Shown here in pieces: positions 17,689 to 25,902 of a stretch of DNA of 64,000 nt; positions within the stretch are counted from its first letter, which is position 1; every line of letters begins with the position of its first letter. A program made the position numbers and the translations under genes. The stretch is from Halobacteriovorax sp. JY17 (GTDB taxonomy: Bacteria > Bdellovibrionota > Bacteriovoracia > Bacteriovoracales > Bacteriovoracaceae). A model generated the notes under the pieces. That model searched no databases and was not told the DNA's origin. It was given only the letters and a program-made list of their open reading frames with translations. The DNA is taken from contig NZ_NJER01000001.1 of the NCBI RefSeq assembly GCF_002753895.1, forward strand, positions 186,001 through 250,000, read 5' to 3'.

Positions 17689-17729
17689 GTTGTCAGGTAT
17701 ATTTCTTGGTTGTCACAACTACGTATAAA
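17689..17729 (+). promoter_or_regulatory. Possible promoter/operator of the acyl-CoA dehydrogenase gene
   Basis: GTTGTCA occurs at 17689-17695 and again at 17709-17715, exactly 20 bases (two helical turns) apart. The second copy is part of the palindrome GTTGT-C-ACAAC (17709-17719). A -10-like TATAAA follows at 17724-17729. The spacing suits a regulator bound beside the polymerase; the -35 region itself is poor. The regulator is unknown. Confidence 0.35.
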
Positions 17730-17778
17730 GATGTAAAATTTTACTAATTTTTTAACACGAATCAAAAAGGATTTTCGA

Positions 17779-19575
17779 ATGAGCGAAAGTAAGGACGCTA
17801 AGTACAATGTTGACCAAGAAGGACAAGAATTCGATTCTGTCGTTGGCAGCTTATTTTTTGGCGAGATTAATGAAGATGTAATTTTTCCTTTTCCACACTT
17901 TAGTAGTGAACAGGTTGAAATGGCAAAAGAGATGTGCTCTGCTGTTTCAAAGTATGGAGAGGCCGCTATAGATGGTGAGAAGTTTGATGATGATGCGAAA
18001 ATACCTGATGAAGTTATTCAGGGATTGGCCGAGTTAGGTCTTTGCGGACTTGCAGTACCAGAAGAATACGGTGGGATGCAATTAGATTACTCTTTATACT
18101 CTAGAATTTTCGCAGAAGTTGCTTCAATGGATGGATCTACGGCAACTATGCTAGGAGCTCACCAATCTATTGGATACCGTGCTCTTTTAAATGAAGGAAC
18201 ACCTGAACAAAAAGAGAAATGGCTTCCTTCACTTGCCTCAGGTGAGAAGTTAGCTTCATTTTGTTTAACTGAACCTGGTTCTGGATCAGATGCTTATTCG
18301 ATTAAAACAAAAGCAGTAAAAAATGCTGATGGTTCTTATACGATCACAGGTCAGAAGCTTTGGATCACTAACGCAGGGACTGCTGAGTTCTATACAGTAT
18401 TTTGTAAGACTGATCACGAAAAAGATGGTGAGACGGTAGAGAAAATTTCTTGTTTCATCGTTGAAAAAAGTATGGAAGGCGTAAGCTTTGGTGAAAAAGA
18501 AAATAAAATGGGAATTAGAGCTTCTGAAACAAGAGCTGTTTATCTTGATAAAGTTCAAGTTCCTGCAGAAAATATTCTAGGAGAGCTAGGTAAGGGATTT
18601 AAGATCGCAATGAATGTCTTAAACTCTGGGCGTCTTTCTCTAGGTGCTGGTTGTGTAGGGGGAATGAAAACAATTCTTAAACTTTCTACAGAGCATGCGA
18701 AGGGAAGAAAGCAATTCGGTGCTCCTATAAGTGACTTTGGATTAATTCAAGAGAAGCTAGCTTTTATGGCCGCACGTTGCTACGCCACAGAAAGTATTGT
18801 CTATATGACAACTGGAAATATGATTAAGGGAATGAATGATTACTTCCTTGAGACAGCAATTTGTAAAATCTATGGATCAGAGTCTCTTTGGACTGTAGTA
18901 GATACAGGTCTCCAGATCGCCGCGGGTAATGGTTATATGAAAGAATACCCTTATGAGAGAATCATGAGAGATTCAAGAATTAATCTAATCTTTGAAGGAA
19001 CAAATGAAATTCTTAGATGTTTCCTCGCTCTATCTGGAATGAAAGGACCATCGGACTCTTTAAAAGATTTAGGGAAAGTTTCAGACGTTTCTTCTGCTCT
19101 TAAAGATCCAATTAAGTCTCTAGGTGTACTATCGGACTTTGCTAAGAAGCGTATTTCAAAAATGATTGCTTCAAGAGCGCTTACAAAAGCACACCCTGAA
19201 TTAGAAGAGTATGCAAATTACTTCTCTTCAATGATGGCCTCTTTTGCAATTCAAGTTGAAAATACTCTCATTAAGCACGGGAAGAAAATTATTGGAAATG
19301 AATATCCTCAGGGAAGACTTTCTAATATGGCGGTAGAGCTCTATGTTATTCTTTGTGTAATTTCTAGAACAACTTCAATTCTTGAAAAGCCAGAAGTACC
19401 ACAAGATAAGAAAGACTATGTTCTAGGTTTAACGAAAATTGTCATTAAAGAGTCGAGACAAAACTTTGTAGCGAATCTCAAAGAGATGACTAATAACTAT
19501 GATAAGTTAACGGCAGAAGTATCAGCAGCAGTTTGTAACTATGATGGTTACGGATTAGATATAATAGATTATTAA
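17779..19575 (+). CDS. Acyl-CoA dehydrogenase, VLCAD/ACAD9-like
   Basis: FAD-dependent alpha,beta-dehydrogenation of acyl-CoA, the first step of fatty-acid beta-oxidation. N-terminal, middle and C-terminal ACAD domains are present in order: CLTEPGSGSDA and WITNAGTAEFYTVF (flavin/substrate contacts), and the catalytic Glu at about residue 406 in IFEGTNEILR, the VLCAD-type position. About 170 further residues form the helical extension seen in VLCAD-like enzymes, giving 598 in total. It is followed two bases later by an FG-GAP lipoprotein gene. Chain-length preference cannot be read directly. Confidence 0.92.
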   Translation: MSESKDAKYNVDQEGQEFDSVVGSLFFGEINEDVIFPFPHFSSEQVEMAKEMCSAVSKYGEAAIDGEKFDDDAKIPDEVIQGLAELGLCGLAVPEEYGGMQLDYSLYSRIFAEVASMDGSTATMLGAHQSIGYRALLNEGTPEQKEKWLPSLASGEKLASFCLTEPGSGSDAYSIKTKAVKNADGSYTITGQKLWITNAGTAEFYTVFCKTDHEKDGETVEKISCFIVEKSMEGVSFGEKENKMGIRASETRAVYLDKVQVPAENILGELGKGFKIAMNVLNSGRLSLGAGCVGGMKTILKLSTEHAKGRKQFGAPISDFGLIQEKLAFMAARCYATESIVYMTTGNMIKGMNDYFLETAICKIYGSESLWTVVDTGLQIAAGNGYMKEYPYERIMRDSRINLIFEGTNEILRCFLALSGMKGPSDSLKDLGKVSDVSSALKDPIKSLGVLSDFAKKRISKMIASRALTKAHPELEEYANYFSSMMASFAIQVENTLIKHGKKIIGNEYPQGRLSNMAVELYVILCVISRTTSILEKPEVPQDKKDYVLGLTKIVIKESRQNFVANLKEMTNNYDKLTAEVSAAVCNYDGYGLDIIDY

Positions 19576-19577
19576 GT

Positions 19578-21350
19578 ATGATGAAAGCTTTAGTTATATC
19601 AGCAACTCTTCTCTTTTCAGGTTGTTCGACTTTAAAAGAGATACCAAAGCTCTTTAAGAAGAAGAAAGAGCCGACGAAGAGAAAAGTTGTAGAAATTCCA
19701 CCAGGTCCTTCTCTCGAGGGAACTGGAACATATTTTCAAGATATAACTAAAGAAGTTGGACTCGAAGGTGAAGTCGCTACCCATGTCTACGCAGTAGACT
19801 TTGATGCCGATGGCTACACTGATATAGTTACGCTCCCTCTCTTTTACTCAAGACCTAAATTCTTTAGCTACGTTCCTGAAACAAAGAAGTACCAAGAACT
19901 TAGTTATAATCCATTTGGAAAAGTTGTTCGTGCAAGCTACCTGACTTTCTTTGATGTTGATAAGGATGGTATTCTTGATATTCTCGCAGGAACTTTAAAT
20001 CAAAAATCTGCTCTAGCTAAAGAACCTCTTAAAGTTTTCAGAGGTAAGAGAGTTGAAGGCCGTGTAGTCTATGAGCAGATGACCTCAACGAAGAAGAGAA
20101 CAGCTAGGCCTACGTCATCAGTCTCTCTCTTAGATTTTAATTTAGATGGATACATTGATCTCTTTGAAGCAAATTGGTTAGATTATTCAAAGACAACTCC
20201 TAAGTCTTCACCAGACCGTCTTTACATGGGAAAGAAGAACTTTGACTATCAAGAGGTAAGTTACTTACTCGAAGATGAATCAAGATTTTCAAAAGCGAAT
20301 AATGCCTATGTAAATGCAATGCCTTCATTTTCATCGAGTACATGCGACTTAGATCAAAATGGTTTTCCTGATATCCTTACAAGCTCTTCTGGAGGACATC
20401 CAAATAAGATGTGGATGAATCTCTACGATTCAAAACATAAGGATAGGACTTTTAAAAACTTTGCTGATGAATCAGGTTATGATCATGACTCTTTTGGGAG
20501 CCTAGACCCAAGGGGAGGGGGAAACTCTCTCTATAGTCTTTGTACGGATTATAATAATGATGGAGTCATGGATATTCTCATTGGAGAGGTTTCTCACTCC
20601 TTTGATTCTGAAAATAGAGACCGCTCATCTTTTTTAACTGGAAGCAAGAGAGACTTTCCTCCTAAGTTTCTTCGTTCTGAATATGTTCAGGATAATGGAA
20701 GAAGAGTTTGGTCGCATAGTGACAAGAGGTCTGTTTTCTCTGATTTTAATAATGATGGTCTTATTGATATCTTAGTTGAAAATACAGGTTATCCTCCGTA
20801 CACCCGCTTGATTTACTTTGTTCAAGAGCCTGATCATGGCTTTAGTGATGTGGCCAAGGATGGAAAGATAGATATTTTAAATCCTGCAGGGATCGTTACT
20901 TTAGATATTGATAGAGATGGAAGAATGGATTTTATTACGGGACAGAGTAACGTGAGAAAAGCAGATCTTCCAAGAAGAATCTATGTTTATAAGAATATCA
21001 TTCCAAGAGAGGGAAGAAAGTCTATTCGTATATACCTCGATGGAATTAAGTCAAATATTCACGGTTGGGGCGCTTTAGTTGAGCTTCAAACAGAACATTT
21101 CACACAGAAACGCTGGGCCGAATATATTAGTGGCCCTCAACCATCGCAGAGTGAGTACGGAATGCACTTTGGACTCGACCTAAAGAATGGACTTAAAACT
21201 GTTACGGTTACATGGCCTATTTTAGAGAAGAGGCAGATCCCACTTAGAGTCGAATATGATATTGCTTCAATAATTTTTGGGGATCACTTGGAGATCACAC
21301 TCTGTGAAGATGGGCGTATAATTCAAGGGAAGGGAAGCTGTCGCAAGTAA
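19578..21350 (+). CDS. Lipoprotein with FG-GAP/VCBS repeats and ASPIC/UnbV domain
   Basis: Predicted exported lipoprotein: the signal peptide ends at the lipobox FSGC, with Cys16 as acylation site. The body is a beta-propeller-like array with seven Ca-binding-type motifs of DxDxDGxxD form (DFDADGYTD, DVDKDGILD, DFNLDGYID, DLDQNGFPD, DYNNDGVMD, DFNNDGLID, DIDRDGRMD). The last ~90 residues (GWGALVELQT...YGMHFGLD...VTVTWP) match the ASPIC/UnbV domain found in CRTAC1-like proteins. The function of this family is poorly defined, with adhesion or glycan binding as possibilities. It is translationally linked to the acyl-CoA dehydrogenase gene, which is hard to explain metabolically. Confidence 0.85.
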   Translation: MMKALVISATLLFSGCSTLKEIPKLFKKKKEPTKRKVVEIPPGPSLEGTGTYFQDITKEVGLEGEVATHVYAVDFDADGYTDIVTLPLFYSRPKFFSYVPETKKYQELSYNPFGKVVRASYLTFFDVDKDGILDILAGTLNQKSALAKEPLKVFRGKRVEGRVVYEQMTSTKKRTARPTSSVSLLDFNLDGYIDLFEANWLDYSKTTPKSSPDRLYMGKKNFDYQEVSYLLEDESRFSKANNAYVNAMPSFSSSTCDLDQNGFPDILTSSSGGHPNKMWMNLYDSKHKDRTFKNFADESGYDHDSFGSLDPRGGGNSLYSLCTDYNNDGVMDILIGEVSHSFDSENRDRSSFLTGSKRDFPPKFLRSEYVQDNGRRVWSHSDKRSVFSDFNNDGLIDILVENTGYPPYTRLIYFVQEPDHGFSDVAKDGKIDILNPAGIVTLDIDRDGRMDFITGQSNVRKADLPRRIYVYKNIIPREGRKSIRIYLDGIKSNIHGWGALVELQTEHFTQKRWAEYISGPQPSQSEYGMHFGLDLKNGLKTVTVTWPILEKRQIPLRVEYDIASIIFGDHLEITLCEDGRIIQGKGSCRK

Positions 21351-21468
21351 CCCTTTGAAATTTCATCTAAATATATCTCGTTGGAGCTATTTTGCTCTAA
21401 TTTCAGTATCAAATTGACCAGAAAAGACTTTATGACACTTCGCAAAGAGCAGGTTTAGTCCATAAATC

Positions 21469-21484
21469 TTGGCACGCTTATTGG
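21469..21484 (+). promoter_or_regulatory. Candidate sigma54-type promoter upstream of the DksA-like gene
   Basis: TTGGCACG, four bases, TTGG matches the -24 element (YTGGCACG) perfectly and the -12 element (TTGC) in three of four bases. It lies 114 bases before the start at 21598. The C-to-G change at the highly conserved -12 GC weakens the case. No good sigma70 pair at normal spacing was seen here. Confidence 0.35.
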
Positions 21485-21597
21485 ATAATAGGGAGTAACT
21501 GGAAACCACTAGGATGGAGGATTTCAGTAAAAGAGATCAGGATGACCTCTTAGAGTAACACCCAGGACGGAAAATTTAAGGAAAATAGGAGCATATT

Positions 21598-22104
21598 ATG
21601 GAAAGTAAAACTCTAGAAAACTTTAAAGCACTCTTTAACGAAATCAAGAGAAACAGCGCTCTTGAAAGCTTAGGAAGAGACCAAGATCAAAACCTGTCAG
21701 CTAAGTCAGGTGATGAGATAGATCAAACAACTCGTGAGCGAGATGAGCAGCTCATACTAAAGCTGCAAGGAAGACAGAGATTCTATCTCAAGAAAGTCGA
21801 TGCCGCTCTAGCAAGAATAGAAGATGGCACATTCGGTGAATGTAATGAATGTGGAGATGAGATCTCTGAAACAAGATTACTTGCTAGACCTACTGCAGAC
21901 CTTTGTATCTGCTGTAAGGAAGAACAAGAAAGAGGTGAGGAACACGTTCTCTATGAGAAAAAGAGTCACACTCTTGGAAAACAAATCTTAAACGGAAGTA
22001 TTAATCCTAGTTTGGTAAATATCAATCCAGGTGATGATAATGTAGTGAAGTTTCACTCAAATTCTAATAATGAAAATTTCAACACACAGACTTTTGCTAG
22101 GTAA
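21598..22104 (+). CDS. DksA/TraR-family RNA-polymerase-binding zinc-finger protein
   Basis: Probable secondary-channel regulator of RNA polymerase, acting with ppGpp in related proteins. A coiled coil spans about 1-75. The tip-like segment D39-E-I-D42-Q-T44 resembles the DksA DxxDxA signature with Thr for Ala. The C4 zinc finger uses Cys82, Cys85, Cys103 and Cys106 and contains the typical ARPTADLC. About 60 residues follow the finger, longer than in DksA, and are mostly polar. A GGAGC ribosome site precedes the ATG and a strong terminator follows. Monocistronic. Confidence 0.9.
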   Translation: MESKTLENFKALFNEIKRNSALESLGRDQDQNLSAKSGDEIDQTTRERDEQLILKLQGRQRFYLKKVDAALARIEDGTFGECNECGDEISETRLLARPTADLCICCKEEQERGEEHVLYEKKSHTLGKQILNGSINPSLVNINPGDDNVVKFHSNSNNENFNTQTFAR

Positions 22105-22153
22105 TAGCAGAATAAAGTAAAGATAAAATATCTCCCCCTATTTTCTCTAGAAG

Positions 22154-22178
22154 GTCCCAAGTTTACTTGGGACTTTTT
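22154..22178 (+). terminator. Rho-independent terminator of the DksA-like gene
   Basis: GTCCCAAGT (22154-22162) pairs with ACTTGGGAC (22165-22173), followed by TTTTTATTTCTT. It lies 50 bases after the stop and just before the convergent lipoprotein gene's end. Confidence 0.85.
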
Positions 22179-22183
22179 ATTTC

Positions 22184-23059
22184 TTATTTATAGTAGTAAG
22201 TGCTGCCGTTCTTAGTTCTAGGGCAGTAAGGCAGTGATAGGTGAAGGTGATGTTGATGATCTTTATCTTCATGTCCAATGGAGCCTTTGTTACTGCTTCC
22301 TGGACAATTATCTTTATAAGCTACAATTTGCTCCCCCCAGCACTTTCTAAATTGTTCAAAGAACTCTTTAGAAGGGGATTTCTTTTGGTCTGAAACTTTT
22401 AAATTTATAGTTTTACCATCTTGGGTAAATGAAATCGTTCTAATATCCATTGCTCTATTTACTGAGTGATAACTTCTATTAGAGTGTCTAGGGTCTCCAG
22501 CAATACCTGCGTGAGAGAATTGTATTTTTTCAACATCTCCTTCTCCGCCAGCTTTAAAACCTTTCGCTGCAACTTGAACACACTTAGCAAAATTATCATC
22601 AAAGAAATTTATATATTCTTTTGAAACTTTTCTCTTCTTACAAGTCGCACTCTGCTCGCCGTCATCGTAATTAGATCTGATTCCTTTACATTCGTCCCAG
22701 ATTACTTGCGGTTCACCTTTTATTGATCCTGAAGTTTTATCGGAAATACTTAGAGGAAAGCCATTCATTTGTTCTGTGGAACTATCGACTTCACTATCTT
22801 CATAGTGGGTAAGCCCACAGGTTGAACTTGGGCTATTGCTATCAGATAGAAAGAAGCTAGATGTTGGTCCTTCCATGAAGGTATTTAAGTCTTGAGAGAA
22901 GCCATCACCAGTGATGCTATCTCCAGTGTAAATAGAATTTGTCAGCTTTTCATGAGGAGTTCTAGGTTCGTAGTCTTTCGGAAAAGGTTTATATGGGCTA
23001 TTTGTATAGTCCTTACAACCCGCAATCATTAAAATAACTAAAATCCCTACCTTTCTCAT
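22184..23059 (-). CDS. Lipoprotein with LAS/M15-like zinc peptidase motifs
   Basis: Exported lipoprotein: signal peptide ending MIAGC, Cys15. The C-terminal part carries a pattern like that of LAS-type peptidoglycan peptidases: H198-SVNRAM-D205-I, then H271-L-H273 in HHLHLSLPYC. In M15/MepA relatives these His, Asp and His residues hold zinc. The N-terminal ~110 residues are Ser/Asp/Gly-rich and probably flexible. Several Cys residues (81, 124, 140, 160, 240, 252, 279) could form disulfides. A role in cutting or modifying peptidoglycan is inferred from the motif only; no family was recognised over the full length. Confidence 0.6.
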   Translation of the reverse strand: MRKVGILVILMIAGCKDYTNSPYKPFPKDYEPRTPHEKLTNSIYTGDSITGDGFSQDLNTFMEGPTSSFFLSDSNSPSSTCGLTHYEDSEVDSSTEQMNGFPLSISDKTSGSIKGEPQVIWDECKGIRSNYDDGEQSATCKKRKVSKEYINFFDDNFAKCVQVAAKGFKAGGEGDVEKIQFSHAGIAGDPRHSNRSYHSVNRAMDIRTISFTQDGKTINLKVSDQKKSPSKEFFEQFRKCWGEQIVAYKDNCPGSSNKGSIGHEDKDHQHHLHLSLPYCPRTKNGSTYYYK

Positions 23060-23378
23060 TAAATCCCTTATCGTAATATTTGAATATTTTATTAAGCTAT
23101 TTATTCCATTGTAGGAGTAGGGGCTCTTTTTCTAAAAGAAAACTTTTATTATCAGGAATTTTTAGATCAGTTAGTGACTCCTTTTAGTAAAATCATTTAA
23201 TAAGTTTAGGAGCTTAGCAGTATTTTAATTTTCCTGTGGTCTTATACTTTTCACCTTGTTGAGTGAAACAAAAAGTGGGCACTTTTTAAAAATTCCTCTT
23301 ATGTATCTATAAAGGTGTTATTATAGGATTGGGTCTAAGTTAGGCTCATTTATTGGAATTCAATTCTTGTGAGGATTT
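23060..23378. other. 319-bp intergenic region between divergent genes
   Basis: AT-rich spacer between the LAS-like lipoprotein (minus) and a small secreted protein (plus). The region before the plus gene has a GAGGA ribosome site (23371-23375). No convincing open frame, tRNA or strong hairpin was seen. It probably carries both promoters, but none is clear enough to annotate. Confidence 0.5.
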
Positions 23379-23717
23379 ATGAGGAATATATTTTTAATAA
23401 CTCTATTTATTTTTTCTGTAAATATATCAGCTGGTGAAGAGATGAATATAGATATTTCTGTCACAAATAAGAACCTTTCAATTATAAAAGACTATGTAGG
23501 TGAGCCCGTAAGTAAGGGGAGAAGGTTAACAGTTACTCAAAACTGCAGTGGTAAGAAGACAGAAATATTTAATGAAAAGTACTGTGACTTTTCTAATTTC
23601 AAACTCACGGATAAGAATCTATCTTTTACGGCCAAGTATTATAATCCTGATACAGGAGAGTGTACTAGTCCAAAGACTAAAGACTTTAATTTAAAAGTAG
23701 ATGGTGATTGTAAGTAA
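23379..23717 (+). CDS. Small secreted protein of unknown function
   Basis: 112 residues with a clear Sec signal peptide (about residues 1-18, FLITLFIFSVNISAG), giving a mature protein of ~94 residues with four cysteines (two disulfides possible). The mature part alternates polar and hydrophobic residues, suggesting a small beta domain. Not recognised. It is expressed alone: its own ribosome site upstream and a strong bidirectional terminator downstream. Confidence 0.6.
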   Translation: MRNIFLITLFIFSVNISAGEEMNIDISVTNKNLSIIKDYVGEPVSKGRRLTVTQNCSGKKTEIFNEKYCDFSNFKLTDKNLSFTAKYYNPDTGECTSPKTKDFNLKVDGDCK

Positions 23718-23746
23718 GAATAATAAAATATTAGAAAAATAAAGAA

Positions 23747-23776
23747 AGGCCCAAGTTAATACACTTGGGCCTTTTT
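23747..23776. terminator. Bidirectional terminator between small secreted protein and htpG
   Basis: AGGCCCAAGT (23747-23756) pairs with ACTTGGGCC (23763-23771), followed on the plus strand by CTTTTT. On the minus strand the same hairpin is followed by TTTCTTTATTTT. It serves both convergent genes. Confidence 0.85.
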
Positions 23777-23786
23777 CATTTAGAAT

Positions 23787-25724
23787 TTAGAGAGCAAGAG
23801 TTGTGAGTTCTTGCATTAAGTCCTGAGTTCTTGTGATGAAGAGTTCTTTCTCATCGGCCTTTAGACCTTCACTAGAAATTAGTGCTAGATCTTCAACATG
23901 ATGACAGAGCTTTTCAACAAGTGCTTCATTTCCGCCTTTTTCATGAATCTTTAAAGCATTCTGAATAAGTGGACTCGATGGATTTACTACAAGAGTCTTC
24001 TTCGTTGGAAACATTCCACCTTGTTGACCCATACTTTGGGCCATCTTAGCAAAACGCTTCATCTGCTCATCAACTTTGAAGTAAGCAGGAGTCGTCGAAC
24101 CAGATAGTTTTGAAATCTCTACATCATTTCCAAGAGGAGAAGCTTCTTCTCCTTCTTTCTTAGGTGAGAGAATATTGCTAAAGAGATCTTTAATCTTGAT
24201 ATCTTCTTCAGTTGTATTTTCACTTTCAAGAAGATTTCCAATTTCAGAATCTACTGAAACAAATTGTAGAGTTTCATCTCCAATTTTCTTTGTTTCTGTA
24301 TGTTGGAAGAAGTGTGGGTCAATGTGATCGTCACACTCAATCGCAAGAATTTCTTCTGCTAGAAGTTGATTCTTAAGTGAAGCATCTGACTTGTCTTTTT
24401 CGAAGTAGATGACTTTCCCTTTCATTTTTTCTTTGTACTTCTCTGGAGTGGCTTCAATATATTCTCCAAGAGTAAGATACTTTCCATTAGAGGCCTTGTA
24501 GACAACTCTCTCTCTCATTAACTCATCAAATTTAGGATCGCTTACACAACCATACTTAATGAAGAGGTGAATATCTTCCCAAATTGTTTCAAATTTAGGT
24601 CTATCTTTTTTGAAAAGAACTTTAAGTGCTTCAGCAACTTTCTTAACAACGTAGTTAGAAATCTTCTGAACATTTGGATCACCTTGTAGGGAAGATCTTG
24701 AAACGTTTAGAGGAATATCTACAGAATCAATACTTCCTTTTAGAAGTGATAAGAAGTCTGGGATAACATTCTTTACGTTATCAGAAACAAATACTTGCTT
24801 ACAGTAAAGTCTAATATTGTGCTCATTCTGAGGCTTCGCTGGATTAAATTTTGGAAAGAAGAGAACACCTTCAAGAGTGAATGGATGATCTACTTTTAAG
24901 TGAATCCAAAATAATGGATCACCGTCCATAGGGAATTGCTTTCTATAGAATTCTTTGTAGTCTTCGTCTGTAAGCTCTTTTGGATCTCTCTTCCAAATTG
25001 GCTTTGTTTCATTGATGATTGTCGGAGTCACAGCAATCGCTGGGGCGGCATCATCAACAGTACCATCTTCTTTAAGTGGTTTTTGTGGTGGTTTCATTTC
25101 ATCTAGAACACCAATGGCGTATGGCATGTAATCACAGTGATTTCTTAGAGTCTGAGTAAGTTTCCACTCATTTAGAAATTCAGCACTTTCCTCATTAATG
25201 TGAAGATAGATTGTCGTTCCAATTGTGTCTTTAGTAGATTCAGAGAATGTATATTCAGTGTCTCCTTCACAAGTCCACTTCGTAGCTGTCGCACCTTCTG
25301 TCATTGCAAGAGATTCGATTTCAACTTTGTCAGCAACCATGAACGCAGAATAGAATCCAAGTCCAAATTTACCAATGATATCTTGTCCGTCTTCAGCGCC
25401 TTCATCTTTTAATTTCTTAACAAATTCTTCTGCGCCAGAAAATGCAAGTTGAGCGATATATTTTTCAATATCACTTTCAGTCATACCAATTCCGTTATCA
25501 GAAATAGTGATGAGCTTATTATCTTTATTAACAGAGATATTAATACTTCCTTCAGGGATTTCAGTATTCAAATTTCTTGAAAGAGTATGTCTCTTTGTGA
25601 TGGCATCTGTTCCATTGGCCACAAGTTCACGAATGAAAATATCGTGCTCTGAATAAAGCCACTTCTTAATAATTGGGAAGATGTCGGATGTGTTAACGGA
25701 GATATTTCCTTTTCTCTCAGTCAT
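23787..25724 (-). CDS. htpG: Chaperone HtpG (Hsp90)
   Basis: ATP-dependent cytosolic chaperone. The GHKL ATPase domain is at the N-terminus: IFIRELVANGTDA (usual ELISNASDA; the first Asn is replaced by Ala-Asn-Gly phrasing but the second is kept), ISDNGIGMT, and IGKFGLGFYSAFMVAD. The middle domain has the catalytic-loop region NVSRSSLQGD, and the C-terminal dimerisation domain ends at 645. Slightly longer than E. coli HtpG (624). An insert rich in Pro, Asp and Ala lies near 210-232. A heat-shock-type promoter precedes it. Confidence 0.96.
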   Translation of the reverse strand: MTERKGNISVNTSDIFPIIKKWLYSEHDIFIRELVANGTDAITKRHTLSRNLNTEIPEGSINISVNKDNKLITISDNGIGMTESDIEKYIAQLAFSGAEEFVKKLKDEGAEDGQDIIGKFGLGFYSAFMVADKVEIESLAMTEGATATKWTCEGDTEYTFSESTKDTIGTTIYLHINEESAEFLNEWKLTQTLRNHCDYMPYAIGVLDEMKPPQKPLKEDGTVDDAAPAIAVTPTIINETKPIWKRDPKELTDEDYKEFYRKQFPMDGDPLFWIHLKVDHPFTLEGVLFFPKFNPAKPQNEHNIRLYCKQVFVSDNVKNVIPDFLSLLKGSIDSVDIPLNVSRSSLQGDPNVQKISNYVVKKVAEALKVLFKKDRPKFETIWEDIHLFIKYGCVSDPKFDELMRERVVYKASNGKYLTLGEYIEATPEKYKEKMKGKVIYFEKDKSDASLKNQLLAEEILAIECDDHIDPHFFQHTETKKIGDETLQFVSVDSEIGNLLESENTTEEDIKIKDLFSNILSPKKEGEEASPLGNDVEISKLSGSTTPAYFKVDEQMKRFAKMAQSMGQQGGMFPTKKTLVVNPSSPLIQNALKIHEKGGNEALVEKLCHHVEDLALISSEGLKADEKELFITRTQDLMQELTTLAL

Positions 25725-25770
25725 GTCTGCTCCTTGTATGAGTTATAAAAATTGATATTTATTTACCCCT

Positions 25771-25803
25771 TAAATATGGTTGTAAATTCTCCAGCGTCAA
25801 GGG
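25771..25803 (-). promoter_or_regulatory. Sigma32-type heat-shock promoter of htpG
   Basis: On the minus strand CCCTTGACG (25803-25795) is followed after 15 bases by CCATATTTA (25779-25771). This matches the E. coli sigma32 pattern (CCCTTGAA, then CCCCATtTA), with the functional spacing of about 13 bases between CTTGA-- and the CCCCAT frame. It lies 46 bases upstream of the htpG ATG, which fits a heat-shock gene. Confidence 0.6.
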
Positions 25804-25902
25804 CACTTTCTTTACAAAGGTGTACTTTTTGAGGGATATATAGGGATAATTAAATTATTAGTGAAATGGTGCTTTAAGTATCTGAAATGTTAGAGAGTTT
25901 CT

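Noticed and set aside
21469-21490. Sigma70 promoter with TTGGCA and GATAAT upstream of the DksA-like gene
   Set aside because: The spacer would be only 9 bases, far below the 16-18 needed.
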